In this document: positions 54,839 to 63,949 of the stretch, piece by piece
Position numbering within the stretch: position 1 is the first letter of the stretch
How the letters are laid out: each line of letters opens with the position of its first letter
From: Marivirga harenae
Lineage (GTDB): Bacteria > Bacteroidota > Bacteroidia > Cytophagales > Cyclobacteriaceae
DNA length: 64,000 nt
NCBI RefSeq assembly: GCF_030534335.1
Contig: NZ_CP130565.1
Span: 2,439,501-2,503,500, forward strand
Direction of reading: 5' to 3'
Made by a program: the position numbers and the translations under genes
Notes under the pieces: generated by a model
What the model was told of the DNA's origin: nothing
The model's database searches: none
The model's input: only the letters and a program-made list of their open reading frames with translations

Positions 54839-57679
54839 ATGACTTTTCACTTAAAATTATCAGCAGTATCTTTTTTAATTTTGATCGTATCATTTCATGC
54901 GCACCTTGCAACTGCACAGTTTGGAGTGGGTAGCGTGCTGAAAAAGCAAGCTGAAAAATTAGTTAAAGATAAATTGAAAGAAAAAACTGACGAAAAACGT
55001 GAGAGTTATGATACCCTTTCCTTTAACTACGCAATTGCTTTCCTGGATAAAACGGAGTCTTTTGAAAATCAACAAAAGGGAGAAGGTTTAGTGAAAACGG
55101 CTAATTTTCTGTTAAGAGATGGTGAACCACAATCAGATCTGGAGGCAGCTCGTGACATCTATGATTTCGGGAGATTAAATTATAAAATGGGGAACCAGTT
55201 TTTGGCGGAAACAAATTTACAATTAGCAAAACTTAAGTATGAACAAATCTCCGCTACTGATGAACCTAATTATCTTAAAGTTATTGGTCTTTTAGGGTTG
55301 ATATACGGTGAAATGGGAAGATTTACCAAAGCGGAGGAATTTACGCAAATCGCATTAGATGGATGGGAAGAAATGCAGGGGAATGAAAGTGTTGGCTACT
55401 TAGCTGAATTAAATAATTATGCGGTCCTTCAAATTAACTTGGGAAATTATCTTAAAGCCGAGCAGATAATTAGTCAGCTAGGTAAACTGCTTAATTCAGA
55501 AAACGAAAATGAAAAGCTTCCTTATGCGATTTACATAAACAATGCAGCCATTTTGAATCAGTACATGGGAAGAGCAGACCAAGCCTTGAACTTGATGAAG
55601 AAATGCACTAAAATAGCCAAAGAAAGTTTAACAGACAATAATAGCACCTACTTGCAATTTTTAACTAATAAAGCTATCCTGGAGCAAGAAAATGGAGATT
55701 TAGCAACAGCAGAAAATACATTTCAAGAGGTTTTGGATTTGCAAGAAAGCAGATTGAAGTTAAACGCTAAAAATGATCCCGACTATGCTCACATGAAATC
55801 TAATATTGCTGCGCTATATGTTCAAAAAGGAGAATACGAAAAAGCCGAGGAAGCTTTAAAATTGGCTTTAGATATTTATGAAAATGAATTTGGTTCCGAA
55901 CATTTGACCACGGCAGGCACGCAAGCAGACTTAGGGAACTTGTACCGTTTTTTAGGAGCACTTGATAAAGCAGAACCTTTATTGCAGGCAGCACTCTATA
56001 CACGTGAAAGAAAGTTGTCAAATAATCATCCGAAGGTAGTGAAAAGCCAGGAGGATATGGCTTTGTGGTTTTGGAGCAGTAATCAAATTGAATCTGCAAA
56101 AAGCTACTTCAAAAGAGTGATGGAGACAAGTGAAGAGTTTGTAGAAGATTATTTCCCTGCTTTGAGTGAAGCCGAAAAAACCAAATACTGGGAACAAATG
56201 AAGCCTCGATTTTTCCGCTTTTATAACTTCGCATTAGAAAATCATCAAAAATATCCCGAGCTATTGGAAGATTTTATGCGCTATAGATTGTCAACCAAGG
56301 GAATCTTGTTAAGTGCCTCTACATCACTTAGGAATACGATTTTTAATCAGAATGATGAGGAATTAACTTCGCTTTATGAACAATGGCTGGATCAAAAACA
56401 ACAGTTAGCTAATGCTTATGCTTTAACGGAGGAAGAAATTCAAGAGCAATCTTTTAACGTGGATTCTTTAGAAAATGCTGCTAATCAAACTGAAAAGGAA
56501 CTATCACTTAAATCAGATGCTTTTTCAAATGCTTATGAGGACAGAAATACTGATTATAGAAATATTTTGAATCAATTGAAGCCTGGAGAGGTGATGGTTG
56601 AGATTGTTCAGTACCCAATTTTTGATAAGCAATTGACTGCTAAAAATGCCTATGCTTATGTGATTTTGAAGAAAGGTGCTAGTAAACCAGAAATAGTAAT
56701 TAATAAGAGTGGAGACTTATTAGAAAATCGATATTACGCCTATTACAATAATGTCATCAATCAGAAAATGAAAGATGATTACTCTTATGATCAATACTGG
56801 AAAAGCATGGAAGAGGAAGTAGGAAATTCATCCAGAATATACATTTCTCCAGATGGAATTTATAATCAGGTGAACATGAATACACTACAGCAACCAAACG
56901 GTAAATACCTCATTCAAGACCATGATATTAGATACGTAGGCCATCCTAATGATATATTATTTGAAAAATCGGAAAGTCAAGTCGGTCAACAAAAAGCCTA
57001 TTTAATGGGTGATCCTAATTTTGATAGCCAGTTAATTGCTCAGTTGCCAGGTACAAGAAAGGAAATTGAGGATATTTCAAAATATCTTTCCCCTAAAATG
57101 CAAATGCAAAAGTATTTGGATAATGAAGCCAATGAGTCTAATCTCAAGATGGTTCAATCTCCAAAATACTTGCATTTAGCTAGTCATGGCTATTTTTTGG
57201 AAGACCAACAGGCTAACGATAATTTGTTTGGAGTTCAATTGCAGTACATCAGACAAAATCCATTGTTACGTTCGGGTTTATTACTGAGTGGAGCAGGATC
57301 CTCACAAGGTACGGGAAGTTCCCAGTCTTTCAACCAAAGTGATAATGGCTTTTTCTCAGCTTATGAAGCCATTAATCTCAATTTGAATAATACGGAAATG
57401 GTAGTCCTTTCCGCTTGCGAAACCGGAAAAGGAGATGTGAAATCAGGTGAGGGCGTTTATGGACTACAAAGAGCTTTCATAGTGGCTGGAGCCCAATCCT
57501 TAGTGATGAGTTTATGGAAGGTGGATGACACTGCCACTCAGAAATTGATGTCGGGATTTTACAGAGAAAATGTTAAAGGAAAAGCCATCCCAGATGCATT
57601 TCGTTCTGCCCAGTTAGCCATGTTGAATGAATACAAACATCCTTATTACTGGGGAGCATTTATTATGTTTAGTAGGTGA
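54839..57679 (+). CDS. Secreted TPR-CHAT caspase-like protein
   Basis: 946 residues. A signal peptide (cleavage near LATAQ, residue 27) is followed by at least six TPR repeats (about 90-430; for example KYEKAEEALKLALDIYENEFG). A charged helical linker (about 480-560) and a C-terminal CHAT domain (about 570-946) follow. The caspase-type dyad is intact: His783 in HLASHGYF and Cys860 in VLSACETGKGD, followed by GEGVYGLQRAFIVAGA and the final HPYYWGAFIMF. CHAT proteins are clan CD peptidases, and TPR-CHAT forms take part in regulated proteolysis in other bacteria. The signal peptide puts this one in the periplasm or outside. No obvious adaptor or toxin gene is adjacent. Confidence 0.88.
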   Translation: MTFHLKLSAVSFLILIVSFHAHLATAQFGVGSVLKKQAEKLVKDKLKEKTDEKRESYDTLSFNYAIAFLDKTESFENQQKGEGLVKTANFLLRDGEPQSDLEAARDIYDFGRLNYKMGNQFLAETNLQLAKLKYEQISATDEPNYLKVIGLLGLIYGEMGRFTKAEEFTQIALDGWEEMQGNESVGYLAELNNYAVLQINLGNYLKAEQIISQLGKLLNSENENEKLPYAIYINNAAILNQYMGRADQALNLMKKCTKIAKESLTDNNSTYLQFLTNKAILEQENGDLATAENTFQEVLDLQESRLKLNAKNDPDYAHMKSNIAALYVQKGEYEKAEEALKLALDIYENEFGSEHLTTAGTQADLGNLYRFLGALDKAEPLLQAALYTRERKLSNNHPKVVKSQEDMALWFWSSNQIESAKSYFKRVMETSEEFVEDYFPALSEAEKTKYWEQMKPRFFRFYNFALENHQKYPELLEDFMRYRLSTKGILLSASTSLRNTIFNQNDEELTSLYEQWLDQKQQLANAYALTEEEIQEQSFNVDSLENAANQTEKELSLKSDAFSNAYEDRNTDYRNILNQLKPGEVMVEIVQYPIFDKQLTAKNAYAYVILKKGASKPEIVINKSGDLLENRYYAYYNNVINQKMKDDYSYDQYWKSMEEEVGNSSRIYISPDGIYNQVNMNTLQQPNGKYLIQDHDIRYVGHPNDILFEKSESQVGQQKAYLMGDPNFDSQLIAQLPGTRKEIEDISKYLSPKMQMQKYLDNEANESNLKMVQSPKYLHLASHGYFLEDQQANDNLFGVQLQYIRQNPLLRSGLLLSGAGSSQGTGSSQSFNQSDNGFFSAYEAINLNLNNTEMVVLSACETGKGDVKSGEGVYGLQRAFIVAGAQSLVMSLWKVDDTATQKLMSGFYRENVKGKAIPDAFRSAQLAMLNEYKHPYYWGAFIMFSR

Positions 57680-57707
57680 TTATAATTGTTCAAACGATAA
57701 ATGAGCA

Positions 57708-57737
57708 CGTCATTCCGGTATTTCTACTCTCATGACG
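57708..57737. repeat. REP-like inverted repeat remnant
   Basis: CGTCATTCCGG (57708) and ATGACGAAGGAAT (57732 on) form an inverted CGTCAT/ATGACG pair with additional TTCC/GGAA complementarity. It recalls the CGTCATTGCGAG...GACGAAGCAAT elements scattered in many genomes. Intergenic, after the CHAT gene; it could act as a terminator. Confidence 0.4.
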
Positions 57738-57879
57738 AAGGAATTGAGACTAAAATTATCCTGAATCTTCTGGAATTGGATCGGTAATATATAGCAATCC
57801 ATTTATTCCAAAAAAAATCTGCCTAAAACAGGAATTTTCAGCATCTTTGTTTTTGATAAAAAATACTTTTAAAGATTAA

Positions 57880-58605
57880 ATGCTGAAATTTTTCCAATTC
57901 CTTTATACTATTTGGGCGTTGCTCATCTTCCATGTTTTTATGATCATCCTTTTTCCGGTGTTTTTGATTCCACCCATGATCCATAAGAAAGGAATACATT
58001 TAAGTTTCAAGGCAATTCGCTTATGGTCATTACTTTTTAGTACTTTCAACCGAATCATCTATAAAATAAAGGGGACTGAAAATTTCAATAAAAAAGAAAA
58101 CTACGTGGTGATTTCAAATCATACTTCCTTTTTAGATACTCCCGCCATTGCACAAGCTATTGATGCTCCTTTCAAAGCTTTGGCTAAAAAAGAATTGACC
58201 AAAATCCCGATTTTTGGATTTTTGATCAAAATGATAACTGAGGTTGTGGATCGATCAAATCCGTCAAGCAGACAGAAAAGTAAAGATCGATTAAATGAGG
58301 TTTTGGAAAACGAATCTTCCATACTGGTTTTTCCTGAAGGCACCATGAACCGAACGGATCAACCTCTGCAGCGATTTTATGACGGTGCTTTTCGAATTGC
58401 CATAGATGCGCAAGCTCCAATTTTACCCATAGTCATAAAAGATGCAGCCAAATTGATGAAGCCAAGTAGCTTTTTAATGAAGCCCGGTAAAGTACATGTT
58501 CAAATCTTGCCCCCTATATCAACAGCAGGACTGACTCAAAAGGAGCTCCCGAAATTGAAAGATGAGGTGATGGAGAAGATGAAGATGGAGTTAGAAAAAA
58601 AGTAA
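57880..58605 (+). CDS. plsC: 1-acyl-sn-glycerol-3-phosphate acyltransferase
   Basis: 241 residues. An N-terminal membrane helix is followed by the acyltransferase HX4D motif SNHTSFLD (His81, Asp86), acceptor-binding VFPEGTMNR and a final PIVIKDAAKLM segment. Makes phosphatidic acid from lysophosphatidic acid at the inner membrane. Single gene. It could be specialised for another acyl acceptor. Confidence 0.92.
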   Translation: MLKFFQFLYTIWALLIFHVFMIILFPVFLIPPMIHKKGIHLSFKAIRLWSLLFSTFNRIIYKIKGTENFNKKENYVVISNHTSFLDTPAIAQAIDAPFKALAKKELTKIPIFGFLIKMITEVVDRSNPSSRQKSKDRLNEVLENESSILVFPEGTMNRTDQPLQRFYDGAFRIAIDAQAPILPIVIKDAAKLMKPSSFLMKPGKVHVQILPPISTAGLTQKELPKLKDEVMEKMKMELEKK

Positions 58606-58740
58606 GTTCTGTTGAAGTTTTGCTTCAGTGTTTAATTTGATAATGCTACTATCTAGTATTGATAAAAAATTCCTTAATATCTTCCTTATTGCCACTATCA
58701 AGATAAAATTGTAATTTGCTAAAAACTTATTTGCCAGACT

Positions 58741-59430
58741 ATGAAGACTTTTATCAAATTACTCGCTTTCATTTTTATTTTGTCAAGCCCTCTTAAATCT
58801 TGGGCTCAATCGGACTGTAATCCTTATCTATTATTGGATGAAGGGCGGAAGTGGACAACCTCCAATTATAATGCAAAAGATAAATATCAAGGTAAACAAA
58901 GTTATGAAGTACTCTCTGTTAGCGAAGATGCAGGAACGCTTACAGCAAATGTCATGCTCACTTCTTATGATAGAAAAGATAAATTGGTCTTGGAGAAAGA
59001 GGTAGAATTTACTTGCAAGGACGGAGTAGTTGAGATGGATATGTCAAAATATGTTCCAGAAGAAACTATGGAAAGCTTCAAAAATATGGATGTTGAAATG
59101 GAGTTTGACGCCATTACCATTCCTGAAAACTTGGAAGTTGGGCAGTACTTGGAAGATGGAGGAGTTACAATGACTATAGCAGGACCTATGCAAATGAAAA
59201 TGGAGATTAAAATTCAAGATAGAAAAGTAATGTCTAAAGAGGAGATTGAAGTGCCGGCTGGCACCTATGATACTTACAAAATCAATTCGATTGTTAAATT
59301 TGATGCTATGATTACCCGTGAGACTAAAAATATAGAGTGGATAGCTAAAAATGTGGGGGTGGTAAGGACTGAGCAGTACGATAAGAACGGAAAACTAAAT
59401 AGCTACTCTGTTTTGACAGAGATTAATTGA
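58741..59430 (+). CDS. Exported TapB/DUF3108-like protein
   Basis: 229 residues. A signal peptide (cleavage near SWAQS) is followed by CNPYLLLDEGRKWTTSNYNAKDK and a beta-rich domain with VPAGTYDTYKINSIVKF and WIAKNVGVVRTEQYDKNGKLNSYSVL. The last segment is the hallmark of a family I associate with DUF3108/TapB-like periplasmic proteins. Role unknown. No operon partner. Confidence 0.75.
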   Translation: MKTFIKLLAFIFILSSPLKSWAQSDCNPYLLLDEGRKWTTSNYNAKDKYQGKQSYEVLSVSEDAGTLTANVMLTSYDRKDKLVLEKEVEFTCKDGVVEMDMSKYVPEETMESFKNMDVEMEFDAITIPENLEVGQYLEDGGVTMTIAGPMQMKMEIKIQDRKVMSKEEIEVPAGTYDTYKINSIVKFDAMITRETKNIEWIAKNVGVVRTEQYDKNGKLNSYSVLTEIN

Positions 59431-59590
59431 TTTTGGTTTCAGAATATAGGAACGGTTAGGTTTCCACCTTATAAAATATCAGGTTTATTTAGTTTTTTCT
59501 ATATTGACAATTTAAATCTTGACAGGTCTAAGAAGAGCTGTCACTAATTGTATTTACATACTTTATTCTTCTAGATAATTCTATACCATT

Positions 59591-60925
59591 ATGAAAATCA
59601 AATTTTTCTGCACATTATTATTGTCAATTCTCATTAACTACCTCAGCTTTGCTCAATACCCTGAAATTCTTAGCTTAGAAGAGCAGGCCAGAGTGGAGGA
59701 TGAGATTTTAAAAGAACGTTTTGAGGCATTATTACCTGAAATAATGGAGCGAACAGACATCGACATGTGGGTCATTATTTCAAGCGAATATAATGAGGAT
59801 CCTGTCATCAAAACGATGTTGCCGTCAACTTGGATGGCCGCTAGAAGAACCACCATGTTGGTGATTTATCAGCCGGAAAAAGGAGCCGAATTGCAAACTC
59901 ATGCAGTTGCCCGTTACGATGTGGGCGAGATATTTAAAAGGGCTTGGAATCCTGATACGCAACCTGACCAATGGAAAAGACTTGCAGAGCTCATTAAAGA
60001 AAAAAATCCGGAAAAAATAGGGGTAAATATGTCCAATGATTTTTCTCATGCTGATGGATTGGTGAAGTCGGAATATGATTTACTAATGAATGCATTATCA
60101 AAACCGCAACAGAAAAAGGTGATTTCAGCAGAGAAATTAGCTGTTGGTTGGTTAGAAACGAGAACAGAGAGAGAAAGAGTAATTTATGAGCACTTATGCA
60201 ATATTGCCCATAAAATCATAGCGAAAGGATTTTCGTTGGAAGCCATCACTCCCGGAGTGAGCACAACAGATGATTTAGTATGGTGGTATAGACAACAGAT
60301 TAATAGGCTTGGATTGAAAACTTGGTTTCATCCTACAGTAGATGTACAAAGAGCTGACCCGGAAAATTTTGATCATTTGAGAAGCTTTAGCAAAAGACCT
60401 GACCAGCAAATTATTCAGCCTGGAGATTTACTACATGTGGATTTTGGTATTACCTATCTGAGATTGAATACGGATACCCAACAACATGCTTATGTTTTGA
60501 AACCTGGAGAGCAGAGAATCCCCAATTATCTGGTTAAAGCATTTGAAGAAGGTAAAAAAGTGCAAGATCATTTAACCAATCAATTCAAAACAGGCAGAAC
60601 AGGAAATGAAATGCTTTTGTCTGCACTGGAAGAAGCAAAGGAAGCTGGATTGAAACCCACTATTTATACGCACCCCATTGGCTATCATGGTCATGCAGCA
60701 GGTCCTACTATTGGTATGTGGGACTCACAAGGAGGAGTTTCTGGAAGCGGTGATTATCCTTTATATCCCAATACTACTTATTCTATTGAACTCAATGCGG
60801 CAGTTTTTATTCAAGAGTGGAATAAAGAAATCCGAATTATGCTGGAAGAAGAAGCCTTTTTCGATGGCGAAAAAATCTATTATATCGATGGAAGGCAAGA
60901 GGAAATTTATGCTATTCCGCGATGA
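59591..60925 (+). CDS. Exported M24 family metallopeptidase (Xaa-Pro aminopeptidase-like)
   Basis: 444 residues. A signal peptide (cleavage near SFAQY) is followed by a creatinase-type N-domain (about 25-195) and a pita-bread M24 domain. Candidate metal ligands are Asp in LLHVDFGITY (about 283), Asp in RLNTDTQQHAY (about 294), His in YHGHAAGPTIGMW, Glu in YSIELNAAV and Glu in IMLEEEAFF. It should cleave N-terminal residues before proline, or act as a related dipeptidase, in the periplasm. No T9SS sorting domain. Confidence 0.9.
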   Translation: MKIKFFCTLLLSILINYLSFAQYPEILSLEEQARVEDEILKERFEALLPEIMERTDIDMWVIISSEYNEDPVIKTMLPSTWMAARRTTMLVIYQPEKGAELQTHAVARYDVGEIFKRAWNPDTQPDQWKRLAELIKEKNPEKIGVNMSNDFSHADGLVKSEYDLLMNALSKPQQKKVISAEKLAVGWLETRTERERVIYEHLCNIAHKIIAKGFSLEAITPGVSTTDDLVWWYRQQINRLGLKTWFHPTVDVQRADPENFDHLRSFSKRPDQQIIQPGDLLHVDFGITYLRLNTDTQQHAYVLKPGEQRIPNYLVKAFEEGKKVQDHLTNQFKTGRTGNEMLLSALEEAKEAGLKPTIYTHPIGYHGHAAGPTIGMWDSQGGVSGSGDYPLYPNTTYSIELNAAVFIQEWNKEIRIMLEEEAFFDGEKIYYIDGRQEEIYAIPR

Positions 60926-60943
60926 TATTCATTCCCAAAACCC

Positions 60944-60968
60944 TAGCTCAAGCGTTTCGCTTGGGCTA
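60944..60968. repeat. Dispersed AGCG-N3-CGCT palindrome, copy 3
   Basis: TAGCTCAAGCG-TTT-CGCTTGGGCTA has 11-bp arms with one mismatch (a G-U pair in RNA). It begins 18 bases after the M24 stop. It may help end that transcript, although no U-tract follows. Same core and flanks as copy 4. Confidence 0.65.
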
Positions 60969-61015
60969 ACTTCATAAATGTATTTTAACATATTCATTAA
61001 AATCTATCAGAATCC

Positions 61016-61234
61016 ATGCATTTGAATTTTGAATTTTTATATGGACTACTTGCTATAATTTTTATTCTCGTGGGAATTGCAATACAAAAGTATCTCAAGA
61101 AAACCGGCTTAGATGATATGAAGAGAATCTTAGGAACTACTGTCTACTGGATTAAACTACAATCCTATTTTTTAATTTTGATGGGGAGTATAGCATTGAT
61201 ATCTTTTATTGTTGCATTATTTCTTTCTTTGTAG
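61016..61234 (+). CDS. Small two-helix membrane protein
   Basis: 72 residues. Two hydrophobic helices (about 5-24, FLYGLLAIIFILVGIAI, and 50-71, YFLILMGSIALISFIVALFLS) are separated by a basic segment (QKYLKKTGLDDMKRI). No family recognised. Two terminators follow directly (61241-61263 and 61279-61307), which supports a transcribed gene. Confidence 0.6.
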   Translation: MHLNFEFLYGLLAIIFILVGIAIQKYLKKTGLDDMKRILGTTVYWIKLQSYFLILMGSIALISFIVALFLSL

Positions 61235-61240
61235 CAAAAT

Positions 61241-61263
61241 AGCCCTCTAGCTGATGGGCTTTT
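61241..61263 (+). terminator. Short terminator after the small membrane protein
   Basis: AGCCC (61241-61245) / GGGCT (61256-61260) stem followed by TTT, with upstream AAAA able to pair with the tail. Weak on its own; backed up by the next hairpin. Confidence 0.5.
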
Positions 61264-61278
61264 GAGTTCCCTCCAACT

Positions 61279-61307
61279 AGCTCAAGCGACTCGCTTGAGC
61301 TTTTTTA
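61279..61307 (+). terminator. Strong terminator built from the dispersed palindrome, copy 4
   Basis: AGCTCAAGCG-ACT-CGCTTGAGCT (61279-61301) is a perfect 10-bp stem with a 3-base loop followed by TTTTTT. It is the same palindrome core as copies 1-3, here in the form of a classical plus-strand terminator, between convergent genes. Confidence 0.85.
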
Positions 61308-61315
61308 CCCTTTTC

Positions 61316-62629
61316 CTAGACTAACCTGATCCTCACCTTTTTCTTTTTCAATCTGCTGTTGTCTAAAGCTTTCACTACATTTTTAGCTTTATCAGCATTT
61401 ACAGCCACAAAAGCGCAATCCAATTTTAATTCAATTACGCCTATGTCTTCTTTTTGAAGCTTACCTTCTTTCATAAACAAACCCGCAATATCTCCTTTCG
61501 AAATTTTATCTTTTCTGCCTCCTGAAATGAATAAGGTTTGAAACTTTACTTCAACATCTACTTCTTGTTCAATTTCTTGAATAGTAGTATATTCGGTATC
61601 GATAAAATTAGGAAGTTTTTCTTCTGCTCCTTCCAAAACATAGGCTACTCCTGATTGATGCATTCGAGCAGTTCTACCATTCCTATGGGTAAATTCCTCT
61701 TCTTTAATAGGTAAATGATAGTGAATAATAAACTTGATTTCAGGAATATCCAATCCTCTAGCCGCCAAATCGGTAGCTAACAATAGCTTATAACTTCCAT
61801 TTCGGAATTTAATTAAAGCTCTTTCACGATCTTTCTGTTCCAATCCTCCATAAAAACTACCATGAGGAATATTTAGCTTAGCTAAATATTCACTTACTCT
61901 TTCAATGCTATCTTTAAAGTTGCAAAATATAATTCCGGGTTGCTCACCTAATTGCTGTACTAAAAGTCCTAAGGTTTCAAGTTTATCTTTATCTGGTGAT
62001 TTTATAACTTTTATAGACAGTTTATTACTCTTTTCATCAAGATAATTGAGATAAAATGGATCACGCAAACCTAAAAACTCGGGTATTCTTTTGGGTTCAG
62101 TAGCAGAGGTCAAAATCTTTTTTCTCAGCTGTGGAAGTTCCCAAATAATGGCTTTCATTTCTCCTTCGAAACCAATTTCCAATGATTTATCAAATTCGTC
62201 TAGTACTAAAGTCTGTATACTTTTTACCGCAAAACTTTCTCTCTTGATGTGATCAGCTATCCTACCGGGGGTTCCGATTAGAATGGCAGGAGGGTGCTGT
62301 AAATCGATTTTATCTTTGACCCCAGCTCTTCCTCCATAAATCGCATTTGCTTTAAAACCGCTACCTAATTCTCTAGTAACTTGTTCAATTTGTAAAGCTA
62401 ATTCTCGAGATGGTACTATAATAAGTACCTGAATTTCTCTGCATTCTGGGTCTAATGATTCTATAATCGGAAGTAAAAATGCTAGAGTTTTACCACTTCC
62501 GGTTGGAGACAGCAAGATTGTATCCTCAGAGGTTTTAAGCACTTGCTGTGCTTCTTTTTGCATAGGATTTAATCCTTTTATACCCAGTTTTGCCAGCATT
62601 TCGGCCTGTGATTTAACTTTTTGAACCAT
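61316..62629 (-). CDS. DEAD-box-type RNA helicase with DbpA-like RNA-binding C-domain
   Basis: 437 residues. Motifs: Q-like GIKGLNPMQKEA, motif I SPTGSGKTLAF, Ia PSRELALQ, GTPGRI, motif II DEFD rather than DEAD, motif III SAT, motif V ATDLAARGLDIP and motif VI HRNGRTARM. The C-terminus (about 365-437) matches the DbpA RNA-recognition domain (KISKGDIAGLFMKEG...KVRIRL), which in E. coli DbpA binds 23S rRNA helix 92. Likely a ribosome-assembly helicase. Divergent from a second helicase gene. Confidence 0.92.
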   Translation of the reverse strand: MVQKVKSQAEMLAKLGIKGLNPMQKEAQQVLKTSEDTILLSPTGSGKTLAFLLPIIESLDPECREIQVLIIVPSRELALQIEQVTRELGSGFKANAIYGGRAGVKDKIDLQHPPAILIGTPGRIADHIKRESFAVKSIQTLVLDEFDKSLEIGFEGEMKAIIWELPQLRKKILTSATEPKRIPEFLGLRDPFYLNYLDEKSNKLSIKVIKSPDKDKLETLGLLVQQLGEQPGIIFCNFKDSIERVSEYLAKLNIPHGSFYGGLEQKDRERALIKFRNGSYKLLLATDLAARGLDIPEIKFIIHYHLPIKEEEFTHRNGRTARMHQSGVAYVLEGAEEKLPNFIDTEYTTIQEIEQEVDVEVKFQTLFISGGRKDKISKGDIAGLFMKEGKLQKEDIGVIELKLDCAFVAVNADKAKNVVKALDNSRLKKKKVRIRLV

Positions 62630-62633
62630 GCTG

Positions 62634-62641
62634 CAAAGCTA
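62634..62641 (-). promoter_or_regulatory. Possible -7 box adjacent to the helicase start
   Basis: The minus strand reads TAGCTTTG, a TAnnTTTG match only four bases before the ATG at 62629. A transcript from it would be nearly leaderless. Confidence 0.3.
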
Positions 62642-62745
62642 AGGAAATTAAGTTTGAATTAGATAGTATTATTAAACCTCAATGTAGAAGTGAATCATGA
62701 TTAAAATTGAATAACTTTACATTTCATTTTTTACTACCCCTGTTT

Positions 62746-63888
62746 ATGTCTTTTGCATCCTTTGATTTGCCTATTTCTCTTTCTAATTCTTTAGTAAAAC
62801 AGAACATTAAAACTCCATTTCCTATTCAGAAGGAAGTTATTCCAATAGCATTAAAGGGGCAAGATGTTTTAGGTATTGCTAAAACAGGATCTGGAAAAAC
62901 CTTAGCCTATATTTTACCCATTCTTACCAAGCTTAACCTTTTTCCGGAAGGGAGAAATCGTCAGCCTCAAGTTTTAATCTTGGTACCTACTCGTGAATTG
63001 GCACAACAAGTTTTAGAGGTTTTTAAACTTTTTGTTGATGTAAATAGAAACAATAGTAAAACTTTGGCTGTATTTGGTGGCACTTCTATCAATCCGCAAA
63101 TGCAGGCGATGGGAGAGGTTAAAATATTAATTGCTACGCCAGGTAGGTTACTGGATTTGGTGTCTTCTAATGCTCTAAAATTAAGCGCTTTAGAACTTTT
63201 GGTGGTGGACGAAGCAGATAAACTATTGAGCACTAATTTTAAAGTTGAGCTTGATAAGATTTTGAAACTCATTCCCGGTACAGCTCAAAAATTATTATTT
63301 TCAGCTACTTTAAGCCCTGATGTTCAGAAACTTAATCAACTATATCTCAATAAACCTGCTATTGTACATCTACAGCAGAGGGAAGAAAAAATTCAGTTGA
63401 TTGACCAGTCAGCCTATGCAGTTGACGACTATCAAAAAGGACCATTTCTTCGGTATTTAGTAAAGTCGAAAGATCTGACACAGGTAATGGTGTTCACTTC
63501 TTCTATAAATACAGCAGACAAAGTTGCCGATAAATTGAGAAAAAACGGAGTTGTTGCTGTGGCAGTTCATAGCAAGAAAAGCCAGCGTGCACGTAATCAA
63601 TCTTTGCAAGATTTTAAGGGAGGAAAAATCAATGTATTGGTAACTACTGACCTTTTATCTAGGGGTATCGATATTGAATTTTTACCTTTTGTAATTAACT
63701 ATGAATTACCTCGATCACCTAAGGATTTTGTTCACAGAGTAGGAAGGACTGGTAGGGCAGAGCATTCAGGAATAGCTATTTCACTTATTTCACCTGAAGA
63801 ACAGTCTCACTTTGAGGTAATACAAAAGAAAATGAAGAACAAAATTGAGTTAAAAGACATATCCGATATTGATTTGCACGGTTATTAA
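62746..63888 (+). CDS. DEAD-box RNA helicase (RhlE-like)
   Basis: 380 residues from ATG at 62746 (an in-frame TTG at 62707 adds a stretch that does not match helicases). Q motif SFASFDLPISL...TPFPIQ, motif I AKTGSGKTLAY, Ia PTRELAQQ, motif II DEAD, motif III SAT, motif V TTDLLSRGIDIE and motif VI HRVGRTGRA. A minimal two-domain core with almost no C-terminal extension. Probable role in rRNA or mRNA remodelling. Confidence 0.93.
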   Translation: MSFASFDLPISLSNSLVKQNIKTPFPIQKEVIPIALKGQDVLGIAKTGSGKTLAYILPILTKLNLFPEGRNRQPQVLILVPTRELAQQVLEVFKLFVDVNRNNSKTLAVFGGTSINPQMQAMGEVKILIATPGRLLDLVSSNALKLSALELLVVDEADKLLSTNFKVELDKILKLIPGTAQKLLFSATLSPDVQKLNQLYLNKPAIVHLQQREEKIQLIDQSAYAVDDYQKGPFLRYLVKSKDLTQVMVFTSSINTADKVADKLRKNGVVAVAVHSKKSQRARNQSLQDFKGGKINVLVTTDLLSRGIDIEFLPFVINYELPRSPKDFVHRVGRTGRAEHSGIAISLISPEEQSHFEVIQKKMKNKIELKDISDIDLHGY

Positions 63889-63949
63889 CCTAATATCCGG
63901 ATCTAAAGGTTTAAATATGATTATTCAATATATTCCCTATCTTTAATTT

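Noticed and set aside
57845-57860. CATCTTTG upstream of plsC as a -7 box
   Set aside because: The first base departs from TAnnTTTG and no -33 element is visible, so it was left out.
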